From Candidatus Ribeiella danica (lineage in GTDB: Bacteria > Chloroflexota > Chloroflexia > Chloroflexales > Roseiflexaceae), in assembly GCA_016717335.1 (NCBI GenBank), contig JADKFS010000001.1, forward strand, positions 1,612,001 to 1,676,000: a DNA stretch of 64,000 bases, given 5' to 3'. The notes under the pieces are model-generated. The model was not told the origin of the DNA. It searched no databases and saw nothing but the letters and a program-made list of their open reading frames with translations. The first letter of the stretch is position 1; every line of letters starts with the position of its first letter. A program made the translations under genes and the position numbers. This document shows, piece after piece, positions 25,530 to 34,354 of the stretch.

Positions 25530-26405
25530 GTGAAGTTTGGCGCGCACATGTCGATCTCGGGCGGCCTGCACAAAGCGTTCGGCCATGGCGAGCGGGCCGG
25601 CTGCGACACGATCCAGATCTTCAGCAAGAACCAGCAGCAGTGGCGCGCAAAGCCGCTGGCCGAGCAGGACATCGCGCTGTTCAAGGCCGAGCGGCAGCGC
25701 ACCGGCTTCGGACCAATCATCGTCCACGACTCCTACCTGATCAACCTGGCCTCGCCGAGCGACGAGCTGTGGGAGAAATCGATCGCCGCGTTCGCCGACG
25801 AGCTGGAGCGCTGCGCGGCGCTCGGCATCCCCTACCTCGTCACCCACCCCGGCGCGCACACCGGCTCGGGCGAAGCGGCCGGGCTGGCCCGCGAGGCCGC
25901 CGCGCTCAACCGGCTGCTCGACGCCGGCACCGGCGGCGACGTGATGATCTTGCTGGAGACGACCGCCGGGCAGGGCAGCTGCCTGGGCTACCGCTTCGAG
26001 CAGCTGGCCCGCCTGATCGAGCTGACCAGCCACGCCGAGCGCCTCGGCGTCTGCGTCGACACCTGCCACATCCTGGCGGCCGGCTACGACATCCGCACCG
26101 CCGAGGCATGCGCGGCCACATTCGAGGAGTTCGACCGCGTCGTCGGGCTCGGCCGGATCAAGGCCTTCCACCTCAACGACTCGCAGAAAGAGCTGGGCAG
26201 CCGGGTCGACCGGCACAGCCACATCGGGGCAGGCTGCGTCGGCCTGGAGGGCTTCCGCGCGATCGTGAACGACCCGCGCTTCGCCGAGCTGCCCATGATC
26301 CTCGAGACGCCAAAGGGCGAGGACCTGGCCGAGGATATCGAGAACCTGGCGAAGCTGCGCGAGCTGATCGCGCCTTCGACACCCCACCAACAGAACACCC
26401 CCTGA
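25530..26405 (+). CDS. nfo: Deoxyribonuclease IV (AP endonuclease, AP endonuclease family 2)
   Basis: The 291-residue protein closely matches endonuclease IV in length and motifs: KFGAHMSISGG at the N-terminus, SYLINLASP, THPGAHTGSG, LLETTAGQG, CVDTCHILAAGYD, FHLNDSQKELGSRVDRH with IGAG after it, and ILETPKG. These include the His, Glu and Asp residues that bind three zinc ions. It cuts DNA 5' to abasic sites in base-excision repair. The start is GTG at 25530, preceded by a purine-rich AGAGGGGGAA. The stop codon lies within a palindromic terminator. Confidence 0.95.
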   Translation: MKFGAHMSISGGLHKAFGHGERAGCDTIQIFSKNQQQWRAKPLAEQDIALFKAERQRTGFGPIIVHDSYLINLASPSDELWEKSIAAFADELERCAALGIPYLVTHPGAHTGSGEAAGLAREAAALNRLLDAGTGGDVMILLETTAGQGSCLGYRFEQLARLIELTSHAERLGVCVDTCHILAAGYDIRTAEACAATFEEFDRVVGLGRIKAFHLNDSQKELGSRVDRHSHIGAGCVGLEGFRAIVNDPRFAELPMILETPKGEDLAEDIENLAKLRELIAPSTPHQQNTP

Positions 26406-26434
26406 TCGCGCGCCTTGCGGCGAAGATCAGGGGG
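26398..26434. terminator. Bidirectional terminator between nfo and the sugar permease
   Basis: CCCCCTGATC (26398-26407) pairs with GATCAGGGGG (26425-26434) around a 17-base loop. The left arm contains the nfo stop codon. The genes on the two sides are convergent. Confidence 0.65.
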
Positions 26435-26464
26435 TATTGGTCACCAGGGTCGCCCAAACCTATG

Positions 26465-27394
26465 CTACCCCTTCACACTGCCGACCGTCAGGCCGCCGAC
26501 GATGTACTTCTGCAACATCAGGTAGACCACCGCCACCGGCACGGCGATGATCAGCGCCATCGCGGTGAAGCGCGACCAGGGCGTCTGCGCGGCGTACTGC
26601 CCGACCATACCATACAGCGCCATCGAAAGGGTAAAGTTCTTCGGCTCGGTCAGGAACTGCCACGACAGGTAGAACTCGGTCCAGCCGCCCAGGAATACCA
26701 GGAACGCCGTCACCGCCAGCACAGGCGTCGCGAGCGGCAGCACGATCCGCAGGAAGGTCTGGTTGCGGGTCGCGCCGTCGATCGTCGCGGCCTCCTCCAG
26801 CTCCCTCGGGATCGTGTCGAGGTAGCCCTTGAGATTCCAGATCGCGAACGGCAGCGCGCCCGAGGTCATCGCCAGGCCCACGCCCAGCAGCGAGTTGCGC
26901 AAGTTGAATCCGCCGATCACCACGCGGTTGAGCAGCACGAACAGCGGCGCGATGCCCGCGACGGCCGGCAGCATCAGCACGCCCAGGACGCCCAGCATCA
27001 GCTGCGATCGCCCGGGGAACTGCAGGCGCGAGAAGGCGTACGCGGCCGTCACCGCGATCGCCAGCGCGAAGACCGTCACGCCGCCGGCGAGCAGGATCGT
27101 GTTCAGCGCGAGCTGCGCGAACGAGACCGGGTTGGTGGTCGGCTGAGTCAGAACCGCCTTATAGGCGTCCAGGGTGGCGCCCTCGGGGATGAGCGACGTC
27201 GGGCGGTTGAGCGTGCTCGGGTCGATCGACTTCGCGACCACCCAGAAGATCGGGTAGAGCACCGTGAAGGCCAGGAGCAGGCAGATCGCCTGGAGCAGCA
27301 GCTGTGTGCCCAGCGTCAGCTGGCGCCCTGCCGACGTGCCGCGCCGGCGCCGCGCCGATGGCCGCGCGGGGGCAGGAGGATTGATCGTCGCCAT
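26465..27394 (-). CDS. Carbohydrate ABC transporter permease (MalG type)
   Basis: The 309-residue protein has six membrane segments. The family's EAA loop is visible as ELEEAATIDGATRNQTFLRI followed by VLPLATPVLAV. The N-terminal 30 residues are basic and cytoplasmic. It forms the inner-membrane channel of a sugar importer with the permease at 27483 and the binding protein at 28852. The ATP-binding subunit is not in the window; such systems often share an MsmX-type ATPase encoded elsewhere. A GAGGACGAGCT ribosome site precedes the ATG. Confidence 0.92.
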   Translation of the reverse strand: MATINPPAPARPSARRRRGTSAGRQLTLGTQLLLQAICLLLAFTVLYPIFWVVAKSIDPSTLNRPTSLIPEGATLDAYKAVLTQPTTNPVSFAQLALNTILLAGGVTVFALAIAVTAAYAFSRLQFPGRSQLMLGVLGVLMLPAVAGIAPLFVLLNRVVIGGFNLRNSLLGVGLAMTSGALPFAIWNLKGYLDTIPRELEEAATIDGATRNQTFLRIVLPLATPVLAVTAFLVFLGGWTEFYLSWQFLTEPKNFTLSMALYGMVGQYAAQTPWSRFTAMALIIAVPVAVVYLMLQKYIVGGLTVGSVKG

Positions 27395-27482
27395 AGCTCG
27401 TCCTCTTCCAACTTACAATCTACAGCAAGACTTGTCGGGTGTGCCGGGCGCCGGATAGTACCCGGCCGAGAGCGAGTCGCTC

Positions 27483-28497
27483 CTATTCGGCGTAGCTCGC
27501 CGTCGCCTTCGCCAGCCGGTTCGTAATCAGCGTGAGCACCAGCAAAATGAGGAAGACGTACACCGCGAACGCCGAGGCAATGCCATACAGCTTCTGCTCG
27601 TTGACCAGGCGGTACGCCCAGGTCACGAGCAGCTCGGTGCGGTGATCGGGGCCGCCGCCCGACAGGAAGTAGGAGAGGTGAAATAGGTTAAAGGTCGTAA
27701 CAAAGCCGTAGATCGCGAAGGGCAGCATCGCCGGCCGCAGCATCGGCACGGTAATGCTGAGGAACTGCTGCGTGCGCGAGGCGCCGTCGATCTCGGCCGC
27801 CTCATACAGCTCCTTCGGAATGCTCTGCAGCGCGCCGGTCGCCACCACCGCGTTGAGCGGCCAGCCCAGCCAGATGTTGGTCACGAGCATCGCGTAGTAC
27901 GACAGCGGCAGCGGGATCCAGGGGATCGGCAGATCGTACGAGTCGAGCCAGCGAATATGCACCGCCTGACTGGAGCCGAACCAGCCGGTGATGGTCGTCA
28001 GCAGGCCGTTGATCGGGCCATAGTCGGTATCCCACATGTTCTTCCAGACCGTGGCGACGATCAGCGCCGGGATGACCACCGGCAAGACATAGATCGCGCG
28101 ATAGATCCGCTTGCCCCACAGCCCCTCGGTGTTCAGCAGAACCGCGATCAGCACGCCCAGAACAACGTGGATGACCACGTTCGAGAACGCCCACCACAGG
28201 TCGAACGCTAACGTACCCCAGAAGTTGAACCCGGTGAAGGGCATGTCGTTCGTGAGAATGCGGACGTAGTTGCTCACGCCGACGAAGTTTGGCGCCGCGG
28301 CATTGGCGCGCAGATTCTTCAGGCCAAAGTCGGTGAACGACATAGACCTGGTACAGCAGCGGGTAGAACGTGATCACGCCCATCACGATCAGCGCTGGCA
28401 GCAGGTAGGTGTACGCCGCGCGCGTAGCATCCGAGCGCTTGCGCATCGACTTCCGTTCGGCCGCCGGAGTGTTGGACTGTACGTTAACTGTAGCCAT
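27483..28497 (-). pseudogene. Carbohydrate ABC transporter permease (MalF type), frameshifted
   Basis: The natural start is at 28497 (MATVNVQSN, with AAGGAG upstream). The first frame gives the N-terminus and first membrane segment (YLLPALIVMGVITFYPLLYQ) up to about 28345. The rest of the protein (SFTDFGLKNLRANAAAPNF, EAA loop ELYEAAEIDGASRTQQF, six segments) continues in a second frame from 28343 to 27483. The junction reads GTCTATGTCG; restoring an AT (TATATG) would rejoin the two frames as YQVYMSFTDF. So either two bases are missing in the sequence or the gene is really broken. An ATG at 28343 could allow a shortened product without the first membrane segment. Confidence 0.85.
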
Positions 28498-28743
28498 GAA
28501 GCGCTCCTTGGTTAACGACCAGGGACGGGAACCGGCGCCGAGCGAGCATGTCAGTGGCCGCACGCCGTTTCGCAGTGTTCCCCATCAACGAGAGGTGTTT
28601 CGTGGTCGCGCATGAAGACCAGACGGACAACATCGTCGCCAAAGAGCCGCGAGGGAGGGTACGAGTGCGATGACGCCCGCGTGAAGACCTTGAACGCGAA
28701 CCGCGCGGCATCTATGAAGCGAGAGGTAGGTACGTGTCGCCTA

Positions 28744-28757
28744 TGTGGTATACCACA
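28744..28757. promoter_or_regulatory. Perfect 14-bp palindrome, possible operator
   Basis: TGTGGTATACCACA lies in the 354-bp gap between the binding-protein gene and the MalF-type permease gene. Such TGGTATACCA palindromes resemble GntR-family operators. The rest of the gap has no gene. Confidence 0.35.
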
Positions 28758-28812
28758 AGCTAGCGGCGCCGCGCAAGTATGTCGAACAGTGGCAAGCCCA
28801 GCTGTTGTCGGG

Positions 28813-28843
28813 GCGCGGGCGCCGGACGAACCGGCGCCCGCGC
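28813..28843 (-). terminator. Hairpin after the sugar-binding-protein gene
   Basis: GCGCGGGCGCCGG pairs perfectly over 13 bp with CCGGCGCCCGCGC around a 5-base loop, nine bases beyond the stop codon. There is no T run, so it may act to stabilise the binding-protein mRNA end and set its level above the permeases, as in mal operons. Confidence 0.6.
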
Positions 28844-28851
28844 GAGCAGCC

Positions 28852-30180
28852 TTACTTACCGTTGGCCTTGTCCATCGCGGCGCAGGTATCCGTGGAAACC
28901 TTCGCCGGGTCTTCGCCCTTCTCGATCACGTTGTTGACCGCGTCGCCGAACGGTCCCCAGAAGTTATCGAGCTCTTTCGACTGCGGTCGCGCATAGCCGG
29001 TCGCGGCCGCGTCGGCGAAGCCCTTGGTCACCGGGTCCTTGATCTCGATCGTCTTGTCGGCCGGAACGTGGCCGGCCACGTCGACGTAGATCTGCTCGGA
29101 GGCCGGGTTGGTCAGGTACAGGCCCAGCGCCACCGCGCCCTCGACGTTCTTGGTGTTGACGTTGATGTAGAAGCCGTCGGTGCCGGTCAGCGGGCCGGCC
29201 GGGCCCTTCGGGCCGGCAGGAACCGGCGCAACGCCGACCTTGTCGCCCAGGGTCTTCTTGTAGTTACCCGTCGCCCACGGGCCGTTGATGATCGCGTCGA
29301 CCTTGCCGGTCTGGAAGGCGTCGTCGGCCTTGCCGCCGTCGGTGAAGAACTGCGCGCCGGCATCCTTCAGCTGCTTCAGGTAGGCCATCGCCTCGCCGAA
29401 GGCCGGGTCGAGCGCGCACTTGCCGGCGTCGTCGACGATCTTGCCGCCAAAGCCGGTGAAGAAGCCGACGTTGTGGTAGGCGTTCTGGTTGATCGCCAGC
29501 TTCAGGCCGCCCTTGACCGCGGTCAGCAGCTCGTCGGTGGTCTTCGGCGCGGCCTTGACCGTGTCGCTGTTGTAGAACATGGCCACGGCCTTGAGCGACT
29601 CGGGCACGCAGTACAGCTTGCCGTCGACCATGCAGCCGTCGACGGCCACGGGCAGCAGGTTGTCCATGTGGCCCTTCATCTGGGCGTCAATCGCCATCAG
29701 CAGGTCCGCGCGGACTTCCTTGCCCAGGCTGTCGTTGGGGGCGATGAACATGTCGGGGCCGCCGCCGGCCGCCGCCTCGGTCTCGAACTTGTTGAAGACC
29801 TGGTCGAACGGAACCTCGAGCACCGTGATCTTGGCGTCAGGGTTGTCGGTCTTGGCCTTCTCGATCAGCTGGTTGATCGCTGTCTCCTCGGCGCTGCCGG
29901 CGCCGTAGGCGTGCCACAGCGTAACCTCGCCGGTCACTTTCGGGCCCATCGCGCCGCCCGCCGCGGGGGCCGCAGTCGCCTCAGCCGCCGGGGCTGCCGT
30001 CGCCTCGGCCGCGGGGGCCGCAGTTGCCTCAGCCGCCGGGGCTGCCGTCGCCTCAGCCGCCGGGGCTGCCGTCGCTGCGGCCGGGGCTGCCGTCGGGGTT
30101 GCGGCGGTGCCGCCGCCACAGGCCGCCAGGAGAAGCGCCATCAGGCCGATGACGCCGAGGAGTTTGAGCATACGATGCAT
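28852..30180 (-). CDS. Sugar ABC transporter substrate-binding lipoprotein (MalE type)
   Basis: The 442-residue lipoprotein has a signal with lipobox LLLAACGGG. A linker of about 50 residues follows, made of EATAAPAA repeats (24-bp DNA period, about 29955-30105). The binding domain follows (VTGEVTLWHAYGAGSAEETA, then FNKFETEAAAGGGPDMFIA, AIINGPWATGNYKK and TGTDGFYINVNTKN), typical of maltose/maltodextrin binding proteins (family 1). It captures sugar outside the membrane and delivers it to the two permeases downstream. AAAGGAG precedes the ATG at 30180. It lies after the ROK regulator gene. Confidence 0.92.
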   Translation of the reverse strand: MHRMLKLLGVIGLMALLLAACGGGTAATPTAAPAAATAAPAAEATAAPAAEATAAPAAEATAAPAAEATAAPAAGGAMGPKVTGEVTLWHAYGAGSAEETAINQLIEKAKTDNPDAKITVLEVPFDQVFNKFETEAAAGGGPDMFIAPNDSLGKEVRADLLMAIDAQMKGHMDNLLPVAVDGCMVDGKLYCVPESLKAVAMFYNSDTVKAAPKTTDELLTAVKGGLKLAINQNAYHNVGFFTGFGGKIVDDAGKCALDPAFGEAMAYLKQLKDAGAQFFTDGGKADDAFQTGKVDAIINGPWATGNYKKTLGDKVGVAPVPAGPKGPAGPLTGTDGFYINVNTKNVEGAVALGLYLTNPASEQIYVDVAGHVPADKTIEIKDPVTKGFADAAATGYARPQSKELDNFWGPFGDAVNNVIEKGEDPAKVSTDTCAAMDKANGK

Positions 30181-30443
30181 ACCTGTCCGCTCCTTTGCTT
30201 GGAATCTGATACTGATAGACAATCGGTACGTCGAACTATACGAAGTGGTGGGATGAGTATGGATGGCGATGCCATCCATCATACCATACTTTCACCCCCT
30301 TTCAGGGATTGCCCAGCCTACCGGCAAGCTGGTACGAGTTGAGTGGAAGTCGCTACCTGACGCAGCCGACAGTCCGCAGAATGCAGGTTGTCGCTGCTGC
30401 CGACTGCCGGCTGCAACCCGATAGGTATTTCTACCTCAATACG
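30181..30443. promoter_or_regulatory. Leader of the sugar transporter operon with inverted repeats
   Basis: An inverted repeat GTATGGATGGC, loop GAT, GCCATCCAT lies near 30258-30282, with ATACCATAC beside it. A second imperfect pair, GCAGCCGACAGTC and GACTGCCGGCTGC, lies near 30362-30412 just after the ROK gene. On the minus strand TATGAT and TATAGT hexamers could be -10 elements of the binding-protein gene. No gene is seen here. Confidence 0.4.
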
Positions 30444-31664
30444 CTAGATCAGTGCCGCTGCCTGGCTCGCCGCCTGGGTGGAGCGCGCCAGCGCCGGGAC
30501 GCTAAAGACTTGCTGCACGACGATCGAGACGGCGCCGATCGCGACGACATCCGCGCCAAGCGCGCCGGGCACGATCTGGACGTGGTCCACCGCCGCCGCC
30601 AGCCCGCGCCGCCGCAGGGCGGCCCGCAGCGGTTTCAGCAGCGGCTCGCCGGCTTTGGCAAGGCTCCCGCCGACGACAACGCACCCGGGGTTGACCATAT
30701 TCAGGAGGCTGGCGATCGCAACGCCCAAGTGCGCGCCCGCCTCGCCGATCAGCCGCGCCGCCATAGGCTCGCCGGCCCGCGCGAGCGCGACCAGATCGTC
30801 CATCCGCTCGCAGGCCAGGCCGGCCGCGTGGGCCCGCCGCAGCAAGGCCGGCGCGCCGACGACCGCTTCCAGGCAGCCCGACGATCCGCAGCGGCACTCC
30901 GGGCCATCCTCGTCGACCATCAGGTGACCGATCTCGCCGGCCGACCCGATGTCGCCGCGGTACAGCCGCCCGTCCAGAATCAGGCCGGAGCCAACCCCGG
31001 CGCTGCCTAGGTACAGATACGCGACGTTCTGTCGGCCGCGCGCGGCGCCCCAGCGGTGCTCAGCCAGCGCGCCGAGATTCGCGTCGTTCTCGACAAACAC
31101 CGGCAGGCCCAGCGCGGTCTCCAGCAGCTTGCGCAGCGGCACGTCGTGCCAGCCCGGCATCACCGGCGGCGCGATCGGGCGCCCGGTCGCGAAGGCCAGC
31201 GGGCCCGGCACGCCCACGCCCACGCCAAAGATCTTCGCCCGCGACAGGCGCGCCGCCGCCAGAGTCTCGTCGAGCAGCCTCGCCACCTGCGGGATGCAGA
31301 TCGACGGTCCCTGGCTAATGTCAATGGGGCACTCGACGCGCCGCAGCACCTGCGCGGCCAGATCGGTCAGCAGCAGCGTCATGGTCGTGTTGCCAAGCTC
31401 GATGCCGACCACAAAGCCGGACTGGTAGTTGAACTCGATCATGATCGGCCGGCGGCCGCCCTGGGAGCTGCCGATCCCGGTCTCACGCACGAGATCGGAG
31501 GCCAGCAGCGCCGCGATAATGCTCGAGACGGTCGATCGGCTCAGGTTGCTGCGGCGCGCCAGCTCAGCCCGCGAGATCGGCCCCTCCTGCCGCAGCAGGC
31601 CAAGCACGATCCGCTCGTTCAGCTCTCGCATGAGCGCGAGATCAGCCGGCTGAGATTCGGCCAT
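30444..31664 (-). CDS. ROK family transcriptional regulator (XylR/NagC type)
   Basis: The 406-residue protein has an N-terminal winged helix (ISRAELARRSNLSRSTVSSI, about residues 30-50) and a ROK sugar-kinase-like domain. The latter has GIELGNTTMTLLLTD, VENDANLGALAEHRWG and the zinc-cysteine signature GEIGHLMVDEDGPECRCGS followed by SGCLEAV. It would repress sugar genes until it binds a sugar. The start at 31664 (MAESQPADLALMREL) has GAGGAG upstream; an ATG at 31697 is possible but lacks a ribosome site. It is divergent from the glucan phosphorylase and upstream of the sugar importer, so it probably controls both. Confidence 0.88.
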   Translation of the reverse strand: MAESQPADLALMRELNERIVLGLLRQEGPISRAELARRSNLSRSTVSSIIAALLASDLVRETGIGSSQGGRRPIMIEFNYQSGFVVGIELGNTTMTLLLTDLAAQVLRRVECPIDISQGPSICIPQVARLLDETLAAARLSRAKIFGVGVGVPGPLAFATGRPIAPPVMPGWHDVPLRKLLETALGLPVFVENDANLGALAEHRWGAARGRQNVAYLYLGSAGVGSGLILDGRLYRGDIGSAGEIGHLMVDEDGPECRCGSSGCLEAVVGAPALLRRAHAAGLACERMDDLVALARAGEPMAARLIGEAGAHLGVAIASLLNMVNPGCVVVGGSLAKAGEPLLKPLRAALRRRGLAAAVDHVQIVPGALGADVVAIGAVSIVVQQVFSVPALARSTQAASQAAALI

Positions 31665-31874
31665 CCGATCGAGCTCCTCGCTAACCAGGTAGGACATGGT
31701 TCTTGCCAATGTGACCGTCTTCTTGGATGGCCTGTGAATCGGCGCGCGGCCCCTCCAAACGGTACAGCTGAGCCATGCCAGGGGAAACTATGTCTAGGCC
31801 GGATTCGAACGATCGCCACAAGAGTAAATCGGTTTAGGTAACGTGATGGTGCAGATACTATCACAGCCTGAAAA

Positions 31875-31932
31875 GTTTGTCAAGAGATCAAACAAATGCC
31901 CGCTGGACAGATAGCGAGTCTTTTCGTACAAT
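31875..31932 (+). promoter_or_regulatory. Promoter of the glucan phosphorylase with a ROK-like operator
   Basis: TGGACA (31904-31909), 17 bp, TACAAT (31927-31932): both hexamers match consensus at five of six positions. Just upstream, GTTTG (31875-31879) and CAAAC (31889-31893) form an inverted repeat inside an A/T-rich context, like the TTTG...CAAA operators of ROK repressors. Confidence 0.6.
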
Positions 31933-32062
31933 GCGCCAGTATTCCAGCGAAGGACGAGCGACGAGCAGCGAAGCGGCCGCACTGCGGCCTCGGCTGGCGT
32001 CATTCGTCCTTTGTCAGGCGCCCGTCGACCTCTGCCGATACCGTATCCCTTAAGGAGGCTCC

Positions 32063-34210
32063 GTGACTATCACCAGCGCAGATCTGCTCTTCACCCCGAT
32101 TCCCCAGCGGATCAGTCGCCTGCGGGAGCTGGCGTTCAACCTCTGGTGGAGCTGGCACCCCGAAGCCCAGGATCTCTATCGCCAGATCGACCCCGAGCTG
32201 TGGGAGCAGGATTACCACAACCCGGTCGATTTCTTGCGCGATGTCCGACAGCGCCGGCTGGAGGACGCCACCGGGGATGCCGGCTACCTGCGTCTGTACG
32301 ACCAGGTGATGGACTCCTTCGACCGCTACATGAGCGCGGACCGCACCTGGTTCGCACAGACGTACCCCGACGCCAAGGCCGAGACGATCGCCTACTTCTC
32401 GGCCGAGTTCGGTCTGCACGAGTCGCTGCCGATCTACTCGGGCGGCCTGGGCGTGCTCGCCGGCGACCACGCGAAGGAGGCCAGCGACATCGGCCTGCCG
32501 TTCGTGGCGGTTGGCTTCCTGTACCCGCAGGGCTACTTCCGGCAGCGGCTCGACCAGAGCGGCTGGCAGGAGGCGATCTACTCCAAGCTGAACTTCGCCA
32601 ACGTGGCGGCCTCGCCCGCGCTTACGCCGGATGGCCGCGAGGTCGTCGTCGAGGTCGATCTGCCCGGCCGCACGATCTACGCCAAGGTCTACCGCATCCA
32701 GGTCGGCCGCATCCCACTGTTCCTGATGGACACCGATATCCATCCCAACAGCCCGCAGGACCGCGAGCTCTCGGCGCGCTTGTACGGCGGCGACCAGGAG
32801 ATGCGCGTCGCGCAGGAGATCGTGCTCGGCATCGGCGGCGTGCGCGCGCTGCGCCAGCTCGGCTACAGCCCGACGGTCTGGCACATGAACGAGGGCCACT
32901 CGGCCTTCCTGGTGCTCGAGCTGGCGCGCGAGCAGGTCAAGCAGGGCGTGGCCTTCGCCGATGCGATGCAGCGCATCCAGGCCAGCTCGGTCTTCACCAC
33001 CCACACGCCGGTCCCGGCCGGCAACGACGCCTTCCCGCTGCCGCTGATCGAGAAGTACTTCTGGCAGTACTGGTCGCAGCTCGGCCTGAGCCGCGACGAG
33101 TTCGTGAACGTGGCGCTGCAGCAGCAGAGCTGGGGCCCGACCTTCGCTATGACGGTGCTGGCGCTGAAGGCCTCCGAGCGGCACAACGGCGTGAGCAAGC
33201 TGCACGGCCACGTCGCCCGCGGGATGTGGCAGTGGCTCTATAATGGCAAGAGCCAGGACGAGGTGCCGATCACGTCGATCACCAACGGCGTGCACACCGC
33301 CACCTGGCTGGCGCCCGAGATGCGCCGCCTGTTCGAGGCCTATATGGGCCAGGACTGGGAAGATCACATCGACGATGTGGCAATGTGGGAGAAGATCGCC
33401 GATATCCCCGACGCCGTGATGTGGGAGGCGCGCCGTTCGCTCAAGCGGCAGCTGGTCGAGTTCGCCCGCGAGCGCACCCGCGAGCGGCACCTGCGCCTCG
33501 GCACGCCGCCGGTGGTCTGGCCGGTGCTGGACGAAAACGCCTTCACGATCGGGTTCGCGCGCCGCTTCGCGACCTACAAGCGCGCGACGCTGCTGTTCAA
33601 AGACCCCGAGCGGCTCAAGGCGATCCTGAATCGCTGGGATCGGCCGATGCAGATTGTCTTCGCCGGCAAAGCGCACCCGGCCGACGACCCCGGCAAGCTG
33701 TTCATCCAGCAGGTCTACCAGATGTCGCAGCAGCCCGGCTTCATCGGCAAGATCCTGTTCATCGAAGAGTACGATATGTGCGTTGCGCGCCAGCTGGTGC
33801 AGGGGGTCGATCTCTGGCTGAACACGCCGCGCCGGCCCTACGAGGCCAGCGGCACCAGCGGCCAGAAGGCCAGCCTGAACGGCGCGCCGAATATGAGCAT
33901 CCTGGACGGCTGGTGGCCCGAGGCGTACGATGGGCATAACGGCTGGGCGATCGGCGAGGAGCGCGAGTACGCCAACCTAGAAGAGCAGGACTGGCTTGAC
34001 TCAGTGCATCTCTACCAGCAGCTCGAGAGCGAGGTCCTGCCGGCGTTCTACGACCGCGGTAGCGACGGCATCCCGCACAGCTGGCTGAAGTGGAGCAAAG
34101 CGGCGATCGCCACGGTCGCCCCGGTCTTCAGCACGCGCCGTATGGTCAAGGACTACGCCAACCGGCTGTATATGCCGGCGGCCCAGTCCTCGGATAAGGT
34201 GACCAAGTGA
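32063..34210 (+). CDS. glgP: Alpha-glucan (glycogen/maltodextrin) phosphorylase
   Basis: The 715-residue protein belongs to the shorter phosphorylase type found in many bacteria and archaea. It starts with the DUF3417-like segment (RISRLRELAFNLWWSWHPEA). It contains YFSAEFGLHESLPIYSGGLG, the glucan site (WHMNEGHSAFL), FTTHTPVPAGNDAF, GFARRFATYKRATLL and the pyridoxal-phosphate region (RRPYEASGTSGQKASLNG). It releases glucose-1-phosphate from alpha-1,4-glucans in the cytoplasm. The GTG start has TAAGGAGG upstream. It is divergent from the ROK gene; with the sugar importer it would form an uptake and phosphorolysis route. Its stop codon lies inside a long palindrome. Confidence 0.93.
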   Translation: MTITSADLLFTPIPQRISRLRELAFNLWWSWHPEAQDLYRQIDPELWEQDYHNPVDFLRDVRQRRLEDATGDAGYLRLYDQVMDSFDRYMSADRTWFAQTYPDAKAETIAYFSAEFGLHESLPIYSGGLGVLAGDHAKEASDIGLPFVAVGFLYPQGYFRQRLDQSGWQEAIYSKLNFANVAASPALTPDGREVVVEVDLPGRTIYAKVYRIQVGRIPLFLMDTDIHPNSPQDRELSARLYGGDQEMRVAQEIVLGIGGVRALRQLGYSPTVWHMNEGHSAFLVLELAREQVKQGVAFADAMQRIQASSVFTTHTPVPAGNDAFPLPLIEKYFWQYWSQLGLSRDEFVNVALQQQSWGPTFAMTVLALKASERHNGVSKLHGHVARGMWQWLYNGKSQDEVPITSITNGVHTATWLAPEMRRLFEAYMGQDWEDHIDDVAMWEKIADIPDAVMWEARRSLKRQLVEFARERTRERHLRLGTPPVVWPVLDENAFTIGFARRFATYKRATLLFKDPERLKAILNRWDRPMQIVFAGKAHPADDPGKLFIQQVYQMSQQPGFIGKILFIEEYDMCVARQLVQGVDLWLNTPRRPYEASGTSGQKASLNGAPNMSILDGWWPEAYDGHNGWAIGEEREYANLEEQDWLDSVHLYQQLESEVLPAFYDRGSDGIPHSWLKWSKAAIATVAPVFSTRRMVKDYANRLYMPAAQSSDKVTK

Positions 34211-34270
34211 CAGGGTGGCAGAAATGACCGGGTGAGCGCATCACCCGGTCATTTCTTGCCACCCTGTCAC
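34207..34270. terminator. Long 29-bp palindrome over the glgP stop codon
   Basis: The left arm 34207-34235 pairs with 34241-34270, with a single bulged A and a 5-base loop. The glgP stop codon (34208-34210) lies within the left arm. A second, shorter palindrome, GGGGGTGACAAAGCGAG/CTCGCTTTGTCACCCCC, follows at about 34293-34331. It separates glgP from convergent pspA. Confidence 0.75.
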
Positions 34271-34354
34271 GGCTTCTGCTGCCAACAAGCGCGGGGGTGA
34301 CAAAGCGAGCCAATCTCGCTTTGTCACCCCCACACCGTGTCACCCTGTCAGGTT

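Noticed and set aside
27802..28563. A separate small membrane protein gene
   Set aside because: Its first 50 codons are the missing N-terminus of the permease; the rest is out-of-frame permease sequence.
32000..33937. A 645-codon open frame opposite glgP
   Set aside because: Antisense shadow of a well-conserved enzyme.
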